DNA of 36,072 nt from Cyclobacteriaceae bacterium SS2 (GTDB lineage Bacteria > Bacteroidota > Bacteroidia > Cytophagales > Cyclobacteriaceae): positions 14,453-50,524 of the forward strand of contig JAHCMM010000231.1 in the NCBI GenBank assembly GCA_019192515.1. The letters run 5' to 3'. Numbering within the stretch: the stretch's first letter is position 1; each line of letters starts with the position of its first letter. Position numbers and translations under genes: made by a program. Positions 1 through 8,202 of the stretch are shown here, one piece after another. The notes under the pieces are model-generated. The model made no database searches. It was not told where the DNA came from and worked only from the letters and a program-made list of their open reading frames with translations.

Positions 1-1044
1 TGAATGTCTTTTTGAATCTCTGGTCATCAAAACCAGGAATGGAAAGAAGAAATTCACTCCCAGATTCAGGAAGAAAAGAGGCGCATAGTGACTGCTTTTC
101 CATCGCTCAACAAAGTAGATGGTCTCCTCCGGAATATTCGCATAATAGATAAGGAAGAACTGAGAAAACCAGATATATGTCCAGAAGATACTGAAAGCGA
201 AAACGAATTTACCCAGATCATGTAAATGATTGGCATTCACAACGCTTAGGTAACCTTTATCCTTAAGAAGTACTACAATGAAAGTTGTCAGTGCTAAACC
301 TGCAACCCACCAGCTGGCAAATACATACCATCCCATCATGGTACTAAACCAGTGAGCATCAATAGACATCACCCAGTCCCATGCTGAAATAGATGAAGAA
401 ACAGCAAAGAATACGATGAAGAATGCAGAAATCTTCCGCATTTGATACCACTTTTCTGTACCACCATCAAGGTCTTCCTGGTAAGCCAAAGTCTTCAATT
501 TATTGAAGAGCAGATACCAGATGGCAAAAAACCCAACCATTCTGATGAGGAAAAACAATGGGAAAGATCCATTTTCTAATGGCCAGAAAAAATAGCCTCC
601 TTTACCTTTTATGATTTCATCTCCGTCCGGACCATACAAATCGTGATGCATCCAATGAAAGAGCTCATGCCCTGCTATGAAAAACATACCGATCATCAGG
701 ATAAATCCGTAAGGGATCCATGCTCCAAATGAAAGCGGAATACGCTTGATACCGGCTGACCATCCTGCCTGCGCTGCATATTGAATGGCGAAGAAAAGAA
801 CGCCAACCAATGACAACCCGGTGAAGAAAACAATATTGATCCAGATATCGGCAAACACTCGTTTGCTCCAGTGAAAACCATGATGAGCTGCAGCTACTTC
901 ATCTCCATGTCCGCCAGCCTCATGATGACCACCTCCCATGTTGAGTGCCACAATACCAATGATTGCCAAGACTACTCCGACTGCTATAAAAATGAGTAGG
1001 TTTCTCTTGGTAGTTGCTTTAAATTCAAATCTTTCCTCTGTCAT
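1..1044 (-). CDS. actF: Alternative complex III subunit ActF (partial, C-terminus outside window)
   Basis: Membrane subunit of the quinol:cytochrome c/HiPIP oxidoreductase (alternative complex III). I translated 348 codons from the ATG at 1044 with no stop before the window edge, so the C-terminal part is missing. The product starts MTEERFEFKATTKRNLLIFI, has a first membrane segment at about residues 14-34, a His-rich linker (GGGHHEAGGHGDEVAAAHHG), then several further hydrophobic segments. Motifs such as GHELFHWMHHD and SAWDWVMSIDAHWFSTMMGW are what I recognise from the ActF/NrfD-like family. It begins 26 nt after the actE stop and is the last act gene in the window; oxidase genes often follow in this phylum, but that part is not visible. 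Identification rests on motifs plus operon position. Confidence 0.9.
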   Translation of the reverse strand, partial: MTEERFEFKATTKRNLLIFIAVGVVLAIIGIVALNMGGGHHEAGGHGDEVAAAHHGFHWSKRVFADIWINIVFFTGLSLVGVLFFAIQYAAQAGWSAGIKRIPLSFGAWIPYGFILMIGMFFIAGHELFHWMHHDLYGPDGDEIIKGKGGYFFWPLENGSFPLFFLIRMVGFFAIWYLLFNKLKTLAYQEDLDGGTEKWYQMRKISAFFIVFFAVSSSISAWDWVMSIDAHWFSTMMGWYVFASWWVAGLALTTFIVVLLKDKGYLSVVNANHLHDLGKFVFAFSIFWTYIWFSQFFLIYYANIPEETIYFVERWKSSHYAPLFFLNLGVNFFFPFLVLMTRDSKRHS

Positions 1045-1070
1045 GCTAACTTTTAATCGATTGTGATCAA

Positions 1071-1685
1071 TTATTGTTTTTGTAATACCTGAACATATCT
1101 TACAATCTTCCATCGCTCTTCTTCGCTAAGCTGAGAAGCGTGGGAACCCATTCTGCCTTTTCCATGTGTAATAACATGGTAGATATGCCCTCCTGGCTTA
1201 TCTACAACAGTAGCAGAATTATATGCTGTTACCCCAAGGAAGACCTGACCAACTAATCCATCTCCTGCACCCTTGGATCCATGGCAATGAATACAAAATC
1301 TTTCATATAAGGCTTTACCCTGTGCAACAACCTCTTTGGTGCTATCCAGTGGATTGACCAGTTCGATTGCAGCAGTTTCAAAGTCATCTTTTGCAATGTG
1401 GTTAGGCAATGAACCTCTTTTGATTGTGTTTTCTACAGGTTCCAACATGGTCATTCCATAAGGGTTGTACGGATTAGAGTTATAAAACTCACCGTGACCA
1501 TCCTCAGGGTTTGAGTCTAACCAGGTTCCCATAGATTCATCCTGCACCTGAGAAAGTGGCTCATAAGGTGTGGAATGATACATTTGTGGTGCATATTCAA
1601 GACCAGGATTATCTACCCCAGCCGTGCAACTGGCCACTACCACTGCTACAACAACCAATAATATTATCTGTACTCCTTTTTGCAT
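1071..1685 (-). CDS. actE: Alternative complex III monoheme cytochrome c lipoprotein ActE
   Basis: 204-residue monoheme c-type cytochrome subunit of alternative complex III, expected on the periplasmic face. Residues 1-20 form a lipoprotein signal ending in the lipobox VASC (Cys20 the lipidated residue). A single CxxCH heme site lies at Cys131-His135 (CIHCH), and Met179 in GRMGSH is the likely sixth ligand. The long segment 21-115 is rich in Pro, Asn and Tyr and is typical of the family's N-terminal wrap around its partners. The gene sits 3 nt after the actD stop and before actF, in the canonical act order. In the family it receives electrons from the ActA hemes and hands them to a soluble carrier or an oxidase. 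Confidence 0.92.
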   Translation of the reverse strand: MQKGVQIILLVVVAVVVASCTAGVDNPGLEYAPQMYHSTPYEPLSQVQDESMGTWLDSNPEDGHGEFYNSNPYNPYGMTMLEPVENTIKRGSLPNHIAKDDFETAAIELVNPLDSTKEVVAQGKALYERFCIHCHGSKGAGDGLVGQVFLGVTAYNSATVVDKPGGHIYHVITHGKGRMGSHASQLSEEERWKIVRYVQVLQKQ

Positions 1686-1688
1686 GCC

Positions 1689-2213
1689 TTACAGCGTTTT
1701 CTTATTTACTTCAGATGCTCCACTATCTTTTAAGATCTTGGATATTTTTCCTTCATCAAGATCATTTTTTCCCAGGTCTACTGCCATTACGTGTTTGTCG
1801 TCAGTGATCCTAAGATCAAATATTTTTGGTTTACCCCATGGCTTCAGGTTGGCAACTACGAAGAACGTGCCCACCATTCCGAATGCAGCAAGTAATACTG
1901 TCAATTCGAAGGATACAGGGATGAAAGAAGGAATCGGAATATAGTCTTTTCCACCAATGATCATAGGCCAGTCAATCCCCATCATTCCAATTTGCATGAT
2001 CAAGGCCAGTGAGGTACCGGTAAGACCAAAAAGGAATGCTACGATTGTCAACCTGGATCTTTTATACCCTAAAGCATCATCAATACCATGCACAGGGAAC
2101 GGAGAATAGACTTCATGGATTTTTACTCCACTATTCTTTACTTTTTTGATCGCATCAAGAAGGACTTCCTCGTCCTCAAACACACCAGTTAAATAATTAC
2201 TAGTTTCAGCCAT
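1689..2213 (-). CDS. actD: Alternative complex III subunit ActD (DUF3341)
   Basis: 174-residue DUF3341 protein. The N-terminal part (YLTGVFEDEEVLLDAIKKV, then KIHEVYSPFPVHGIDDALGY) is the typical small alpha/beta domain, followed by two membrane segments at roughly residues 56-76 and 100-122. In solved alternative complex III structures ActD is a peripheral membrane-anchored subunit without cofactors, and its exact role is unclear. Its ATG at 2213 lies 8 nt inside the 3' end of actC, so translation of the two is probably coupled, and actE follows after 3 nt. Confidence 0.92.
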   Translation of the reverse strand: MAETSNYLTGVFEDEEVLLDAIKKVKNSGVKIHEVYSPFPVHGIDDALGYKRSRLTIVAFLFGLTGTSLALIMQIGMMGIDWPMIIGGKDYIPIPSFIPVSFELTVLLAAFGMVGTFFVVANLKPWGKPKIFDLRITDDKHVMAVDLGKNDLDEGKISKILKDSGASEVNKKTL

Positions 2214-3579
2214 TACTTTTAACTTTTTCGCCAGTTGCTTTAATAATACTCTTCACCTCTGCAATATTGATTACCGGGAAGAACTTCGCAAACAACAAGA
2301 ATGCTGTGAAGAAAAACCCGATACTGAAAAGGTACATCCCCATATCGTAGATCGTAGGGTAAAACATTGCCCAACTAGAAGGCAGAAAGTCTCTGTGTAA
2401 CGAGGTAACAATGATGACAAATCGCTCAAACCACATTCCGATATTCACAACAATTGATAAGACAAATGTTGCTGCAAGATTCGTTCGTATCTTTTTGAAC
2501 CAGAACAGCTGTGGTGAAATCACATTACAGGTCATCATAGAGGCATACGCCCACCAGTAAGGACCTGAAACCCTGTTTAAGAAGGCATACTGCTCAGCTT
2601 CAACTCCGGAATACCAGGCAATGAAAAGCTCAGTGATATAAGCAATACCTACTATTGATCCGGTGATGATGATAATGATGTTCATCAGCTCGATGTGCTG
2701 AATCGTAATATAATCTTCAAGTCTATACACTTTCCTGGTGATCAGGAGAAGTGTAAGTACCATCGCAAATCCTGAGAAAATCGCCCCTGCAACGAAATAT
2801 GGAGGGAAAATTGTGGTGTGCCATCCAGGAATTACCGAAGTGGCAAAGTCAAAAGATACAATGGTGTGTACAGAAAGTACAAGTGGTGTAGCAAGACCCG
2901 CCAGGATCAAAGCTACTGTTTCATATCGTGACCATGTTTTGGCTGCGCCGTCCCATCCGAAACTCAACGCACCATAGATGGTTTTGGAAATCTTATTAGT
3001 GGCCCGGTCTCTGATGGTAGCAAAGTCAGGGATTAGCCCGATATACCAGAAAACAAGAGAAACAGAGAAATATGTACTAATCGCGAAGAAATCCCAAAGT
3101 AGTGGTGAGTTAAAGTTCACCCAAAGTGATCCGAATGTGTTCGGAAGCGGAATGGCCCAGTACATACCCAGCCATGGTCTACCCATGTGCAGGATCGGGA
3201 ACATCAGGGCACAGATTACAGCGAAAATTGTCATCGCCTCAGCTGCCCTGTTGATGGACATTCTCCATCGCTGTCTGAATAGCAAAAGAATGGCAGAAAT
3301 AAGTGTTCCGGCGTGACCAATACCAACCCACCATACGAAGTTGGTGATATCCCAGGCCCAACCAATGGTCTTATTAAGTCCCCACATTCCGATACCGTTC
3401 CATACTGTCATCCACACAGCATAAGCACCCACTGTAAGGGCACCTAATGAGACTGCTGTAGCTAACAACCATGTTTTGGATGGCTTATCCTCCACCCTAC
3501 CCGCGATATCATTAGAGACATCGTGAAGGGTTTTATGACCGGTTACTAAAGGTTCACGTACAGATGATTCTGCTATCAT
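2206..3579 (-). CDS. actC: Alternative complex III membrane subunit ActC (NrfD/PsrC family)
   Basis: 457-residue polytopic NrfD/PsrC-like protein, expected to bind the quinol and couple its oxidation to the membrane. After a polar N-terminus (about 35 residues) there are about ten hydrophobic segments. Recognisable stretches include WWVGIGHAGTLISAILLLF, FPILHMGRPW and SVHTIVSFDFATSVIPGWH, all typical of ActC, where the conserved His and Asp residues lie near the quinol site. It starts 4 nt after the actB stop and overlaps actD by 8 nt. ActC and ActF are homologous to each other within the complex; the context makes the assignment to ActC firm. Confidence 0.95.
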   Translation of the reverse strand: MIAESSVREPLVTGHKTLHDVSNDIAGRVEDKPSKTWLLATAVSLGALTVGAYAVWMTVWNGIGMWGLNKTIGWAWDITNFVWWVGIGHAGTLISAILLLFRQRWRMSINRAAEAMTIFAVICALMFPILHMGRPWLGMYWAIPLPNTFGSLWVNFNSPLLWDFFAISTYFSVSLVFWYIGLIPDFATIRDRATNKISKTIYGALSFGWDGAAKTWSRYETVALILAGLATPLVLSVHTIVSFDFATSVIPGWHTTIFPPYFVAGAIFSGFAMVLTLLLITRKVYRLEDYITIQHIELMNIIIIITGSIVGIAYITELFIAWYSGVEAEQYAFLNRVSGPYWWAYASMMTCNVISPQLFWFKKIRTNLAATFVLSIVVNIGMWFERFVIIVTSLHRDFLPSSWAMFYPTIYDMGMYLFSIGFFFTAFLLFAKFFPVINIAEVKSIIKATGEKVKSNG

Positions 3580-3583
3580 TACT

Positions 3584-6500
3584 TTATGCTTCTCCGTTTA
3601 CAGTTTTAACTTCATCTTTATTCCTAATCTTGGTCAGGTACCAAACATTAGGCATCACTCTCAACTCTTCCAACACATGGTAAGCCCTGTCTTCCATGGC
3701 TTCTACCATTTTCTCACTATTCTTTATTTTCAATCTCTGTGAGATCTCGCTTGAAGGATCCTTCATGTCACCAAATACAAGTGCTTCCGAAGGACATGCA
3801 CTGGCACACGCAGTAACAGCATCGCTATCCACAGGTCTTCTTCCTTCTTTCTTAGCCTCAAGCTTACCGTACTGAATTCTTTGTACACAGAATGTACATT
3901 TCTCCATCACCCCTCTTGCTCTTACCGTCACATCAGGATTCAGTACCATCTTGCCAAGATCATTGTTCATTGGTGTGTTGTCCGCAAACTGCTCGTTGTC
4001 ATGGTATTTGAACCAGTTGAATCTTCTCACTTTGTACGGGCAGTTGTTTGCACAATACCTGGTTCCGATACATCTGTTGTAAGTCATCTGGTTGAGTCCT
4101 TCACTACTGTGTGTAGTAGCTGCAACAGGACAAACAGTCTCACATGGAGCATTGTTACACTGCTGACACATCATTGGCTGGAATGTCACTTCAGGATTTT
4201 CCGAAGCTTTTTCCATAGCCGCATAATTTCCTTCATCAGCGTCTGAGCTGTAGTACCTGTCGATCCTGATCCAATGCATCTCGCGTCGGTTCAGTACTTC
4301 AGTTTTACCTACAACCGGAATATTATTTTCTGACTGACAAGCTACTGTACAAGATCCACATCCAGTACAAGAGTTGAGGTCAATCATCAGTCCCCAGTGG
4401 TGATTAGGATACTCATGGCCTTTCCATAGGGAAACTGCATGAGGTTTTACCTTTTCTCCATTGGCTTTGGAAATCATCGGGAAATGCCTTCCAGCCTGAG
4501 GATCCTTCTTATATTCAGAAAGAATACTTTCCTGGATCACAGTTTCTCTGCCCATATAAGTATCATGGGTTTGAGTTTGAGCGATTCTGTAGCTTGCTCC
4601 GGTTGGCTCTACAGATACACCACTTGTGATTGAATAAGCTAAGCTACCTCCATTACTTGCGATGAAAGGATAAGCATTAACTCCAATATTGTTAGCTACT
4701 TTACCAGCTTTGGTTCTTCCATATCCCAGTGCCAGACCAACAGTGTTGTATGCCTGACCAGGTTGTGGCATTACCGGCACTTCTACTGTCGTACCTCCAA
4801 CAGTCAGGTTCACCTTTTGGGTCGACATATCACCCAGCTTGATGCCCCACTCTTCTGCTTGTTTCGGAGAAACAGTCAGGTAGTTGTCCCAGGTAGCTTT
4901 GGTAATAGGATCTGGCATCTCCTGCAACCATGGATTGTTTGCCTGAGTACCATTTCCAATGCTATTTTTTTCGTAAATGACTAATTCAATCCCATCAGAT
5001 TTACCTGATACTGAAATACCACTTAAATCAACATTAGCCTGAGGTGAGTCTCCCTCAGTAGCAGCTGGCTCAAAGAATCCGTCATGAAGACTCTTGTCCC
5101 AGAAGCTGATAAAGCTGGAGAAACCAGAGGCCTGCGGATAGATATTTGCAGTCCAGTATTCCTGGATGATGTCATAATAAGACTTTGATTCTCCACTCCA
5201 GGTCAGGAGTGAGTCCTGTACCTGACGGGTATTGAAAATATTTTTGATAGTAGGTTGTGACAGGCTGTAGTTGCCGGTGACAATCTCAAAATCATTCCAT
5301 GATTCCAGATAATGATGATCCGGAGTCTGATATTTTACCAAAGAAGCAGTCTCATCGAGTCTGTCTGAAGTAGATACAGACAGCTTCACTTTACTCAACC
5401 CTGAAGCGATTTGACCGCCAAGTGGATGATCATAAACAGGGTTACAGTTGATGAAGATAACACCCGCTACCTGACCACCATTCAAGGCTTTTACAAAAGC
5501 TTCAAATTGCTTATCACTACCTTTTCTGGTATTTAATGCTTTGTTTACATCGATAGTAGATCCGTAGCTACCTAAAAGGTTGTTGATAGCAACAACGATT
5601 GATTGGATCTTAGCATCGTTCGAGCCACAGACAACAATGGCTTTTCCCTGAGAGGCCAACAGGTCTGCTGCAGCTTTCTTTAGAATAGCACTATCAGCTT
5701 TGGCACCTCCTACGGTCGGCTGACCTAATTCGGAAGCAATGGCGTTGTAAAGACTCGCAACATACGCTCCAGTTTCTGAAGCTTTGATTGGTTGTCTGTA
5801 GTCTGCATTTGCTCCTGTAAGGGAAAGATTTGACTCGAAAGCATAGAGCCTGGACATGTCCTTTTTGGTGTCAGACAGCCTTCTTGTCTTGGCAAACTCA
5901 TTATTATTATAGGTGTGGTTTGGCCACGTCCCCAGGAAATCAGCTCCAAAACTTACGATTGTTTTTGCTTTGCCAAATTCATGTACAGGAAGTACCTTTT
6001 TGCCAAATGCTTTTTCGTAAGCTTCCGTGAGACCACTCAACGACATGGTATCGTACATGATGTGATCTGCAGGAAAAACTGATTTAAATTTCTCAATAAC
6101 ACTTAATGTAGAAGGGCTGGCAATAGAATTGCTGACAATGGCAATTTTTCCGCCTGCAGCAGCCAGATCTTTTTTGATAGCCGAGTCAATTTCATCCCAT
6201 GAAACAGATGAGCCACTCTCCATCGGTCCTTCCAGTCTTTCTTTGTCGTAAAGTGAAAGCACTGAAGCCTGGGCCTGAGCACTGGTACCTTTACCACTTA
6301 TTTTAGAAAGCTTGTTTCCATCTATGTAGATGGGTCTACCTTCTCGTGTCTTCACTACTACAGGCAGGGCATCGCTGCCACTCACATACGTAGAGGCATA
6401 GTAGTTAGGAACAGATGGATCTACTGAAGCAGGCTTTGATACATAAGGTATGGCCTTTTTCACTGGTGTCTCGCATGCAGCTAATGAAACCGCAGCAACA

Positions 6501-6655
6501 CTAAAACCCATCATTTTTAGAAAATCTCTCCTGTTGGGTCCATCTTCTCCTGCTATAGGTAGATATTCTGGAAATTCCTTATCGGCATGCTTTTTAAACT
6601 CCGCATTGTCAGCGAGTTGCTCAAGTCCTTTCCAATATTTCTTTGTTCCTTTCAT
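3584..6655 (-). CDS. actB: Alternative complex III iron-sulfur subunit ActB (Tat-exported molybdopterin-oxidoreductase-like)
   Basis: Large periplasmic iron-sulfur subunit that carries electrons from quinol towards the c hemes. I prefer the ATG at 6655 (1023 aa). A TTG eight codons upstream (6679) is possible, but GGAAGA just before the ATG and the usual family start MKxTKKYWKG favour 6655. A twin-arginine signal NRRDFLKMMGFSVAAVSLAAC has Arg42-Arg43 and a lipobox Cys61. The middle is a molybdopterin-oxidoreductase fold; family members bind no molybdenum there. From about residue 760 come four ferredoxin-type Cys groups: CTGCGSCTVAC, CQQCNNAPCETVCP, CIGTRYCANNCPY, and CTFC with CASACP. Located between actA (33 nt upstream) and actC (4 nt downstream). 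Confidence 0.95.
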   Translation of the reverse strand: MKGTKKYWKGLEQLADNAEFKKHADKEFPEYLPIAGEDGPNRRDFLKMMGFSVAAVSLAACETPVKKAIPYVSKPASVDPSVPNYYASTYVSGSDALPVVVKTREGRPIYIDGNKLSKISGKGTSAQAQASVLSLYDKERLEGPMESGSSVSWDEIDSAIKKDLAAAGGKIAIVSNSIASPSTLSVIEKFKSVFPADHIMYDTMSLSGLTEAYEKAFGKKVLPVHEFGKAKTIVSFGADFLGTWPNHTYNNNEFAKTRRLSDTKKDMSRLYAFESNLSLTGANADYRQPIKASETGAYVASLYNAIASELGQPTVGGAKADSAILKKAAADLLASQGKAIVVCGSNDAKIQSIVVAINNLLGSYGSTIDVNKALNTRKGSDKQFEAFVKALNGGQVAGVIFINCNPVYDHPLGGQIASGLSKVKLSVSTSDRLDETASLVKYQTPDHHYLESWNDFEIVTGNYSLSQPTIKNIFNTRQVQDSLLTWSGESKSYYDIIQEYWTANIYPQASGFSSFISFWDKSLHDGFFEPAATEGDSPQANVDLSGISVSGKSDGIELVIYEKNSIGNGTQANNPWLQEMPDPITKATWDNYLTVSPKQAEEWGIKLGDMSTQKVNLTVGGTTVEVPVMPQPGQAYNTVGLALGYGRTKAGKVANNIGVNAYPFIASNGGSLAYSITSGVSVEPTGASYRIAQTQTHDTYMGRETVIQESILSEYKKDPQAGRHFPMISKANGEKVKPHAVSLWKGHEYPNHHWGLMIDLNSCTGCGSCTVACQSENNIPVVGKTEVLNRREMHWIRIDRYYSSDADEGNYAAMEKASENPEVTFQPMMCQQCNNAPCETVCPVAATTHSSEGLNQMTYNRCIGTRYCANNCPYKVRRFNWFKYHDNEQFADNTPMNNDLGKMVLNPDVTVRARGVMEKCTFCVQRIQYGKLEAKKEGRRPVDSDAVTACASACPSEALVFGDMKDPSSEISQRLKIKNSEKMVEAMEDRAYHVLEELRVMPNVWYLTKIRNKDEVKTVNGEA

Positions 6656-6688
6656 ATTTCTTCCTGGAATCAAATTCAAGTCAGTTTT

Positions 6689-7969
6689 TTAATAATGACA
6701 TTTAGCACATTCAAGACCTCCGATATCCTCTACAACCATCGGTTCTTTACTATGCTCCTCGTGTAATTCAATTAATTTAGAATAGTATTCGTTGCCTTTG
6801 GAATTCACCTCTGTCTCTCTGTGACAGTTGATACACCAACCCATGGTCAAAGGCGCATACTGGTAAACAACTTCCATTTCCTCGATTGGTCCATGACATG
6901 TTTGACATTCCAAACCACCAACTTCCACGTGCTGTGAGTGGTTGAAATATGCAAGGTCAGGGAGGTTGTGGATTCTTACCCATTCAATAGGCTTCTTATC
7001 AGGGCCATATTGACCGGTATTAGGATCATAATCCACTGCGGCATAAATTTTTGCGATCTCAGAAGATACTCCAGCTTCACCACCTACATTTTGTATGGCT
7101 GAGTGACAGTTCATACAAATGTTTGGAGAAGGAATATTCGCTGATTTGGCTTTTCTTACTCCGGTATGGCAGTAGTTACAATCAATTTCATACTGACCAG
7201 CATGCAACTCATGTGAAAATGCGATAGGTTGTGTGGGCTGGTAACCTTGCTGCACACCGATGGTAAACGCACCATCGATCAATGTCTTGAGCAGGATGGC
7301 TGTGAAAAAGAAGATCACTACCCCGGCTACTGCGTCAGACTTAAGAAGCTTGAGCAGGTCGAATTTCTGATCCAGAATCTCTTTGTCTTCTTCTACAAGA
7401 TCTTTTTTCTCTTTAAGGTATCGCTGAAGTACTGATACAATCAGCACAAGCACTACCAGAATCAGTAGAAGTACTACTACAAGTACAACTAATATTGCGG
7501 TGAGGTAACCTGAAGGAATAGAATCGCCACCAGCTGCTGCTACTTCTCCACCTGCTGCTGCGCCAGGCTGTGCTGCCTGAACAGGCTCATTAGCAGATTC
7601 AGCCTTCACATAAGCAAGCAAGCTTAGAATTTGATCATCCGAAAACGGATAAGAAGGCATGGCTACCTGGTTATATTCTTCGTAGAGTGCTACTGCGTAT
7701 TCATCTCCACCTTGAATGACTTTTTGTGAGTTTCTAATCCAATTGAGCAGGTAACCTGTTTCCAATCTATCCGTTACACCCTTAAGTGCAGGTCCGATTA
7801 CCTTTTTATGTACCTGGTGACATTGCGTACAATTGGCCTTGAAAAGTGCTTCACCTGATGAAATCACCGCTTCGTCAGTCGGAATCTCCTGACTATAAGT
7901 AGCGAATGAGACAACAAAAAGTATTATGAAGCTTAATATCTGAGGGCGAAATCCTGAGGCTTTAGACAT
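6689..7969 (-). CDS. actA: Alternative complex III multiheme cytochrome c ActA (six CxxCH sites)
   Basis: 426-residue cytochrome heading the act operon. A signal peptide (residues 1-27) precedes a monoheme cytochrome c domain (Cys47-His51, CTQCH) and an Ala/Gly/Pro-rich linker at about 128-150. Two hydrophobic segments follow (about 155-180 and 212-230). The C-terminal multiheme domain has five sites: CNYCH 264-268, CMNCH 285-289, CQTCH 355-359, CINCH 379-383 and CAKCH 421-425. The last five sites match the pentaheme core known for ActA; the N-terminal monoheme domain is an added module. Predicted to pass electrons from the ActB clusters to ActE. The gene starts at an ATG about 46 nt downstream of the transcription start predicted from the promoter at 8023-8053. 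Confidence 0.93.
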   Translation of the reverse strand: MSKASGFRPQILSFIILFVVSFATYSQEIPTDEAVISSGEALFKANCTQCHQVHKKVIGPALKGVTDRLETGYLLNWIRNSQKVIQGGDEYAVALYEEYNQVAMPSYPFSDDQILSLLAYVKAESANEPVQAAQPGAAAGGEVAAAGGDSIPSGYLTAILVVLVVVLLLILVVLVLIVSVLQRYLKEKKDLVEEDKEILDQKFDLLKLLKSDAVAGVVIFFFTAILLKTLIDGAFTIGVQQGYQPTQPIAFSHELHAGQYEIDCNYCHTGVRKAKSANIPSPNICMNCHSAIQNVGGEAGVSSEIAKIYAAVDYDPNTGQYGPDKKPIEWVRIHNLPDLAYFNHSQHVEVGGLECQTCHGPIEEMEVVYQYAPLTMGWCINCHRETEVNSKGNEYYSKLIELHEEHSKEPMVVEDIGGLECAKCHY

Positions 7970-8018
7970 TGAGTATTTGTTTGGAAAACATTCGTTTAAA
8001 TGGTTCGAAATTCAAACG

Positions 8019-8033
8019 GTTACAAATGTAACA
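8019..8033 (-). promoter_or_regulatory. Crp/Fnr-like palindrome overlapping the act -7 box
   Basis: The minus strand reads TGTTA-CATTTG-TAAC, that is GTTAC and GTAAC arms around AAAT, the half-site spacing used by Crp/Fnr-family regulators. It covers the -7 box exactly, so a bound protein would be expected to repress. It could also be a chance symmetry in an AT-rich promoter. Confidence 0.35.
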
Positions 8034-8053
8034 CGGGGGGTGTGTATTTCAAA
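8023..8053 (-). promoter_or_regulatory. Bacteroidota-type promoter of the act operon
   Basis: On the minus strand TTTG (8053-8050) is followed after 19 nt by TACATTTG (8030-8023), an exact match to the phylum's TTTG / TAnnTTTG promoter pattern. Transcription would begin near 8016 and leave a leader of about 46 nt before actA. No experimental evidence is available; the call rests on motif, spacing and position. Confidence 0.72.
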
Positions 8054-8160
8054 GGCAGTTTTGAGGCCCATTTTTGCATTTTTCATAAATCCAGGTGTTC
8101 AATTGATAAAAGCTGCTGAATATCAGGTGATTAGGTAGTTTTAGACCTCCATATAATGTT

Positions 8161-8185
8161 ACTATTTAGAATGATTTTAAATAGT
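8161..8185 (-). terminator. Possible weak terminator hairpin after the racemase operon
   Basis: Perfect 8-bp arms ACTATTTA and TAAATAGT with a 9-nt loop lie 18 nt past the stop of the last racemase gene. The stem is almost all A-T and no clear T-run follows, so termination here is uncertain. Confidence 0.3.
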
Positions 8186-8202
8186 AGAATTTATACACAT
8201 CC

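Noticed and set aside
3584-6655. ActB as a working molybdopterin enzyme
   Set aside because: The molybdopterin-oxidoreductase likeness is a fold relic in alternative complex III; the act gene order and four C-terminal cluster motifs identify it as ActB.
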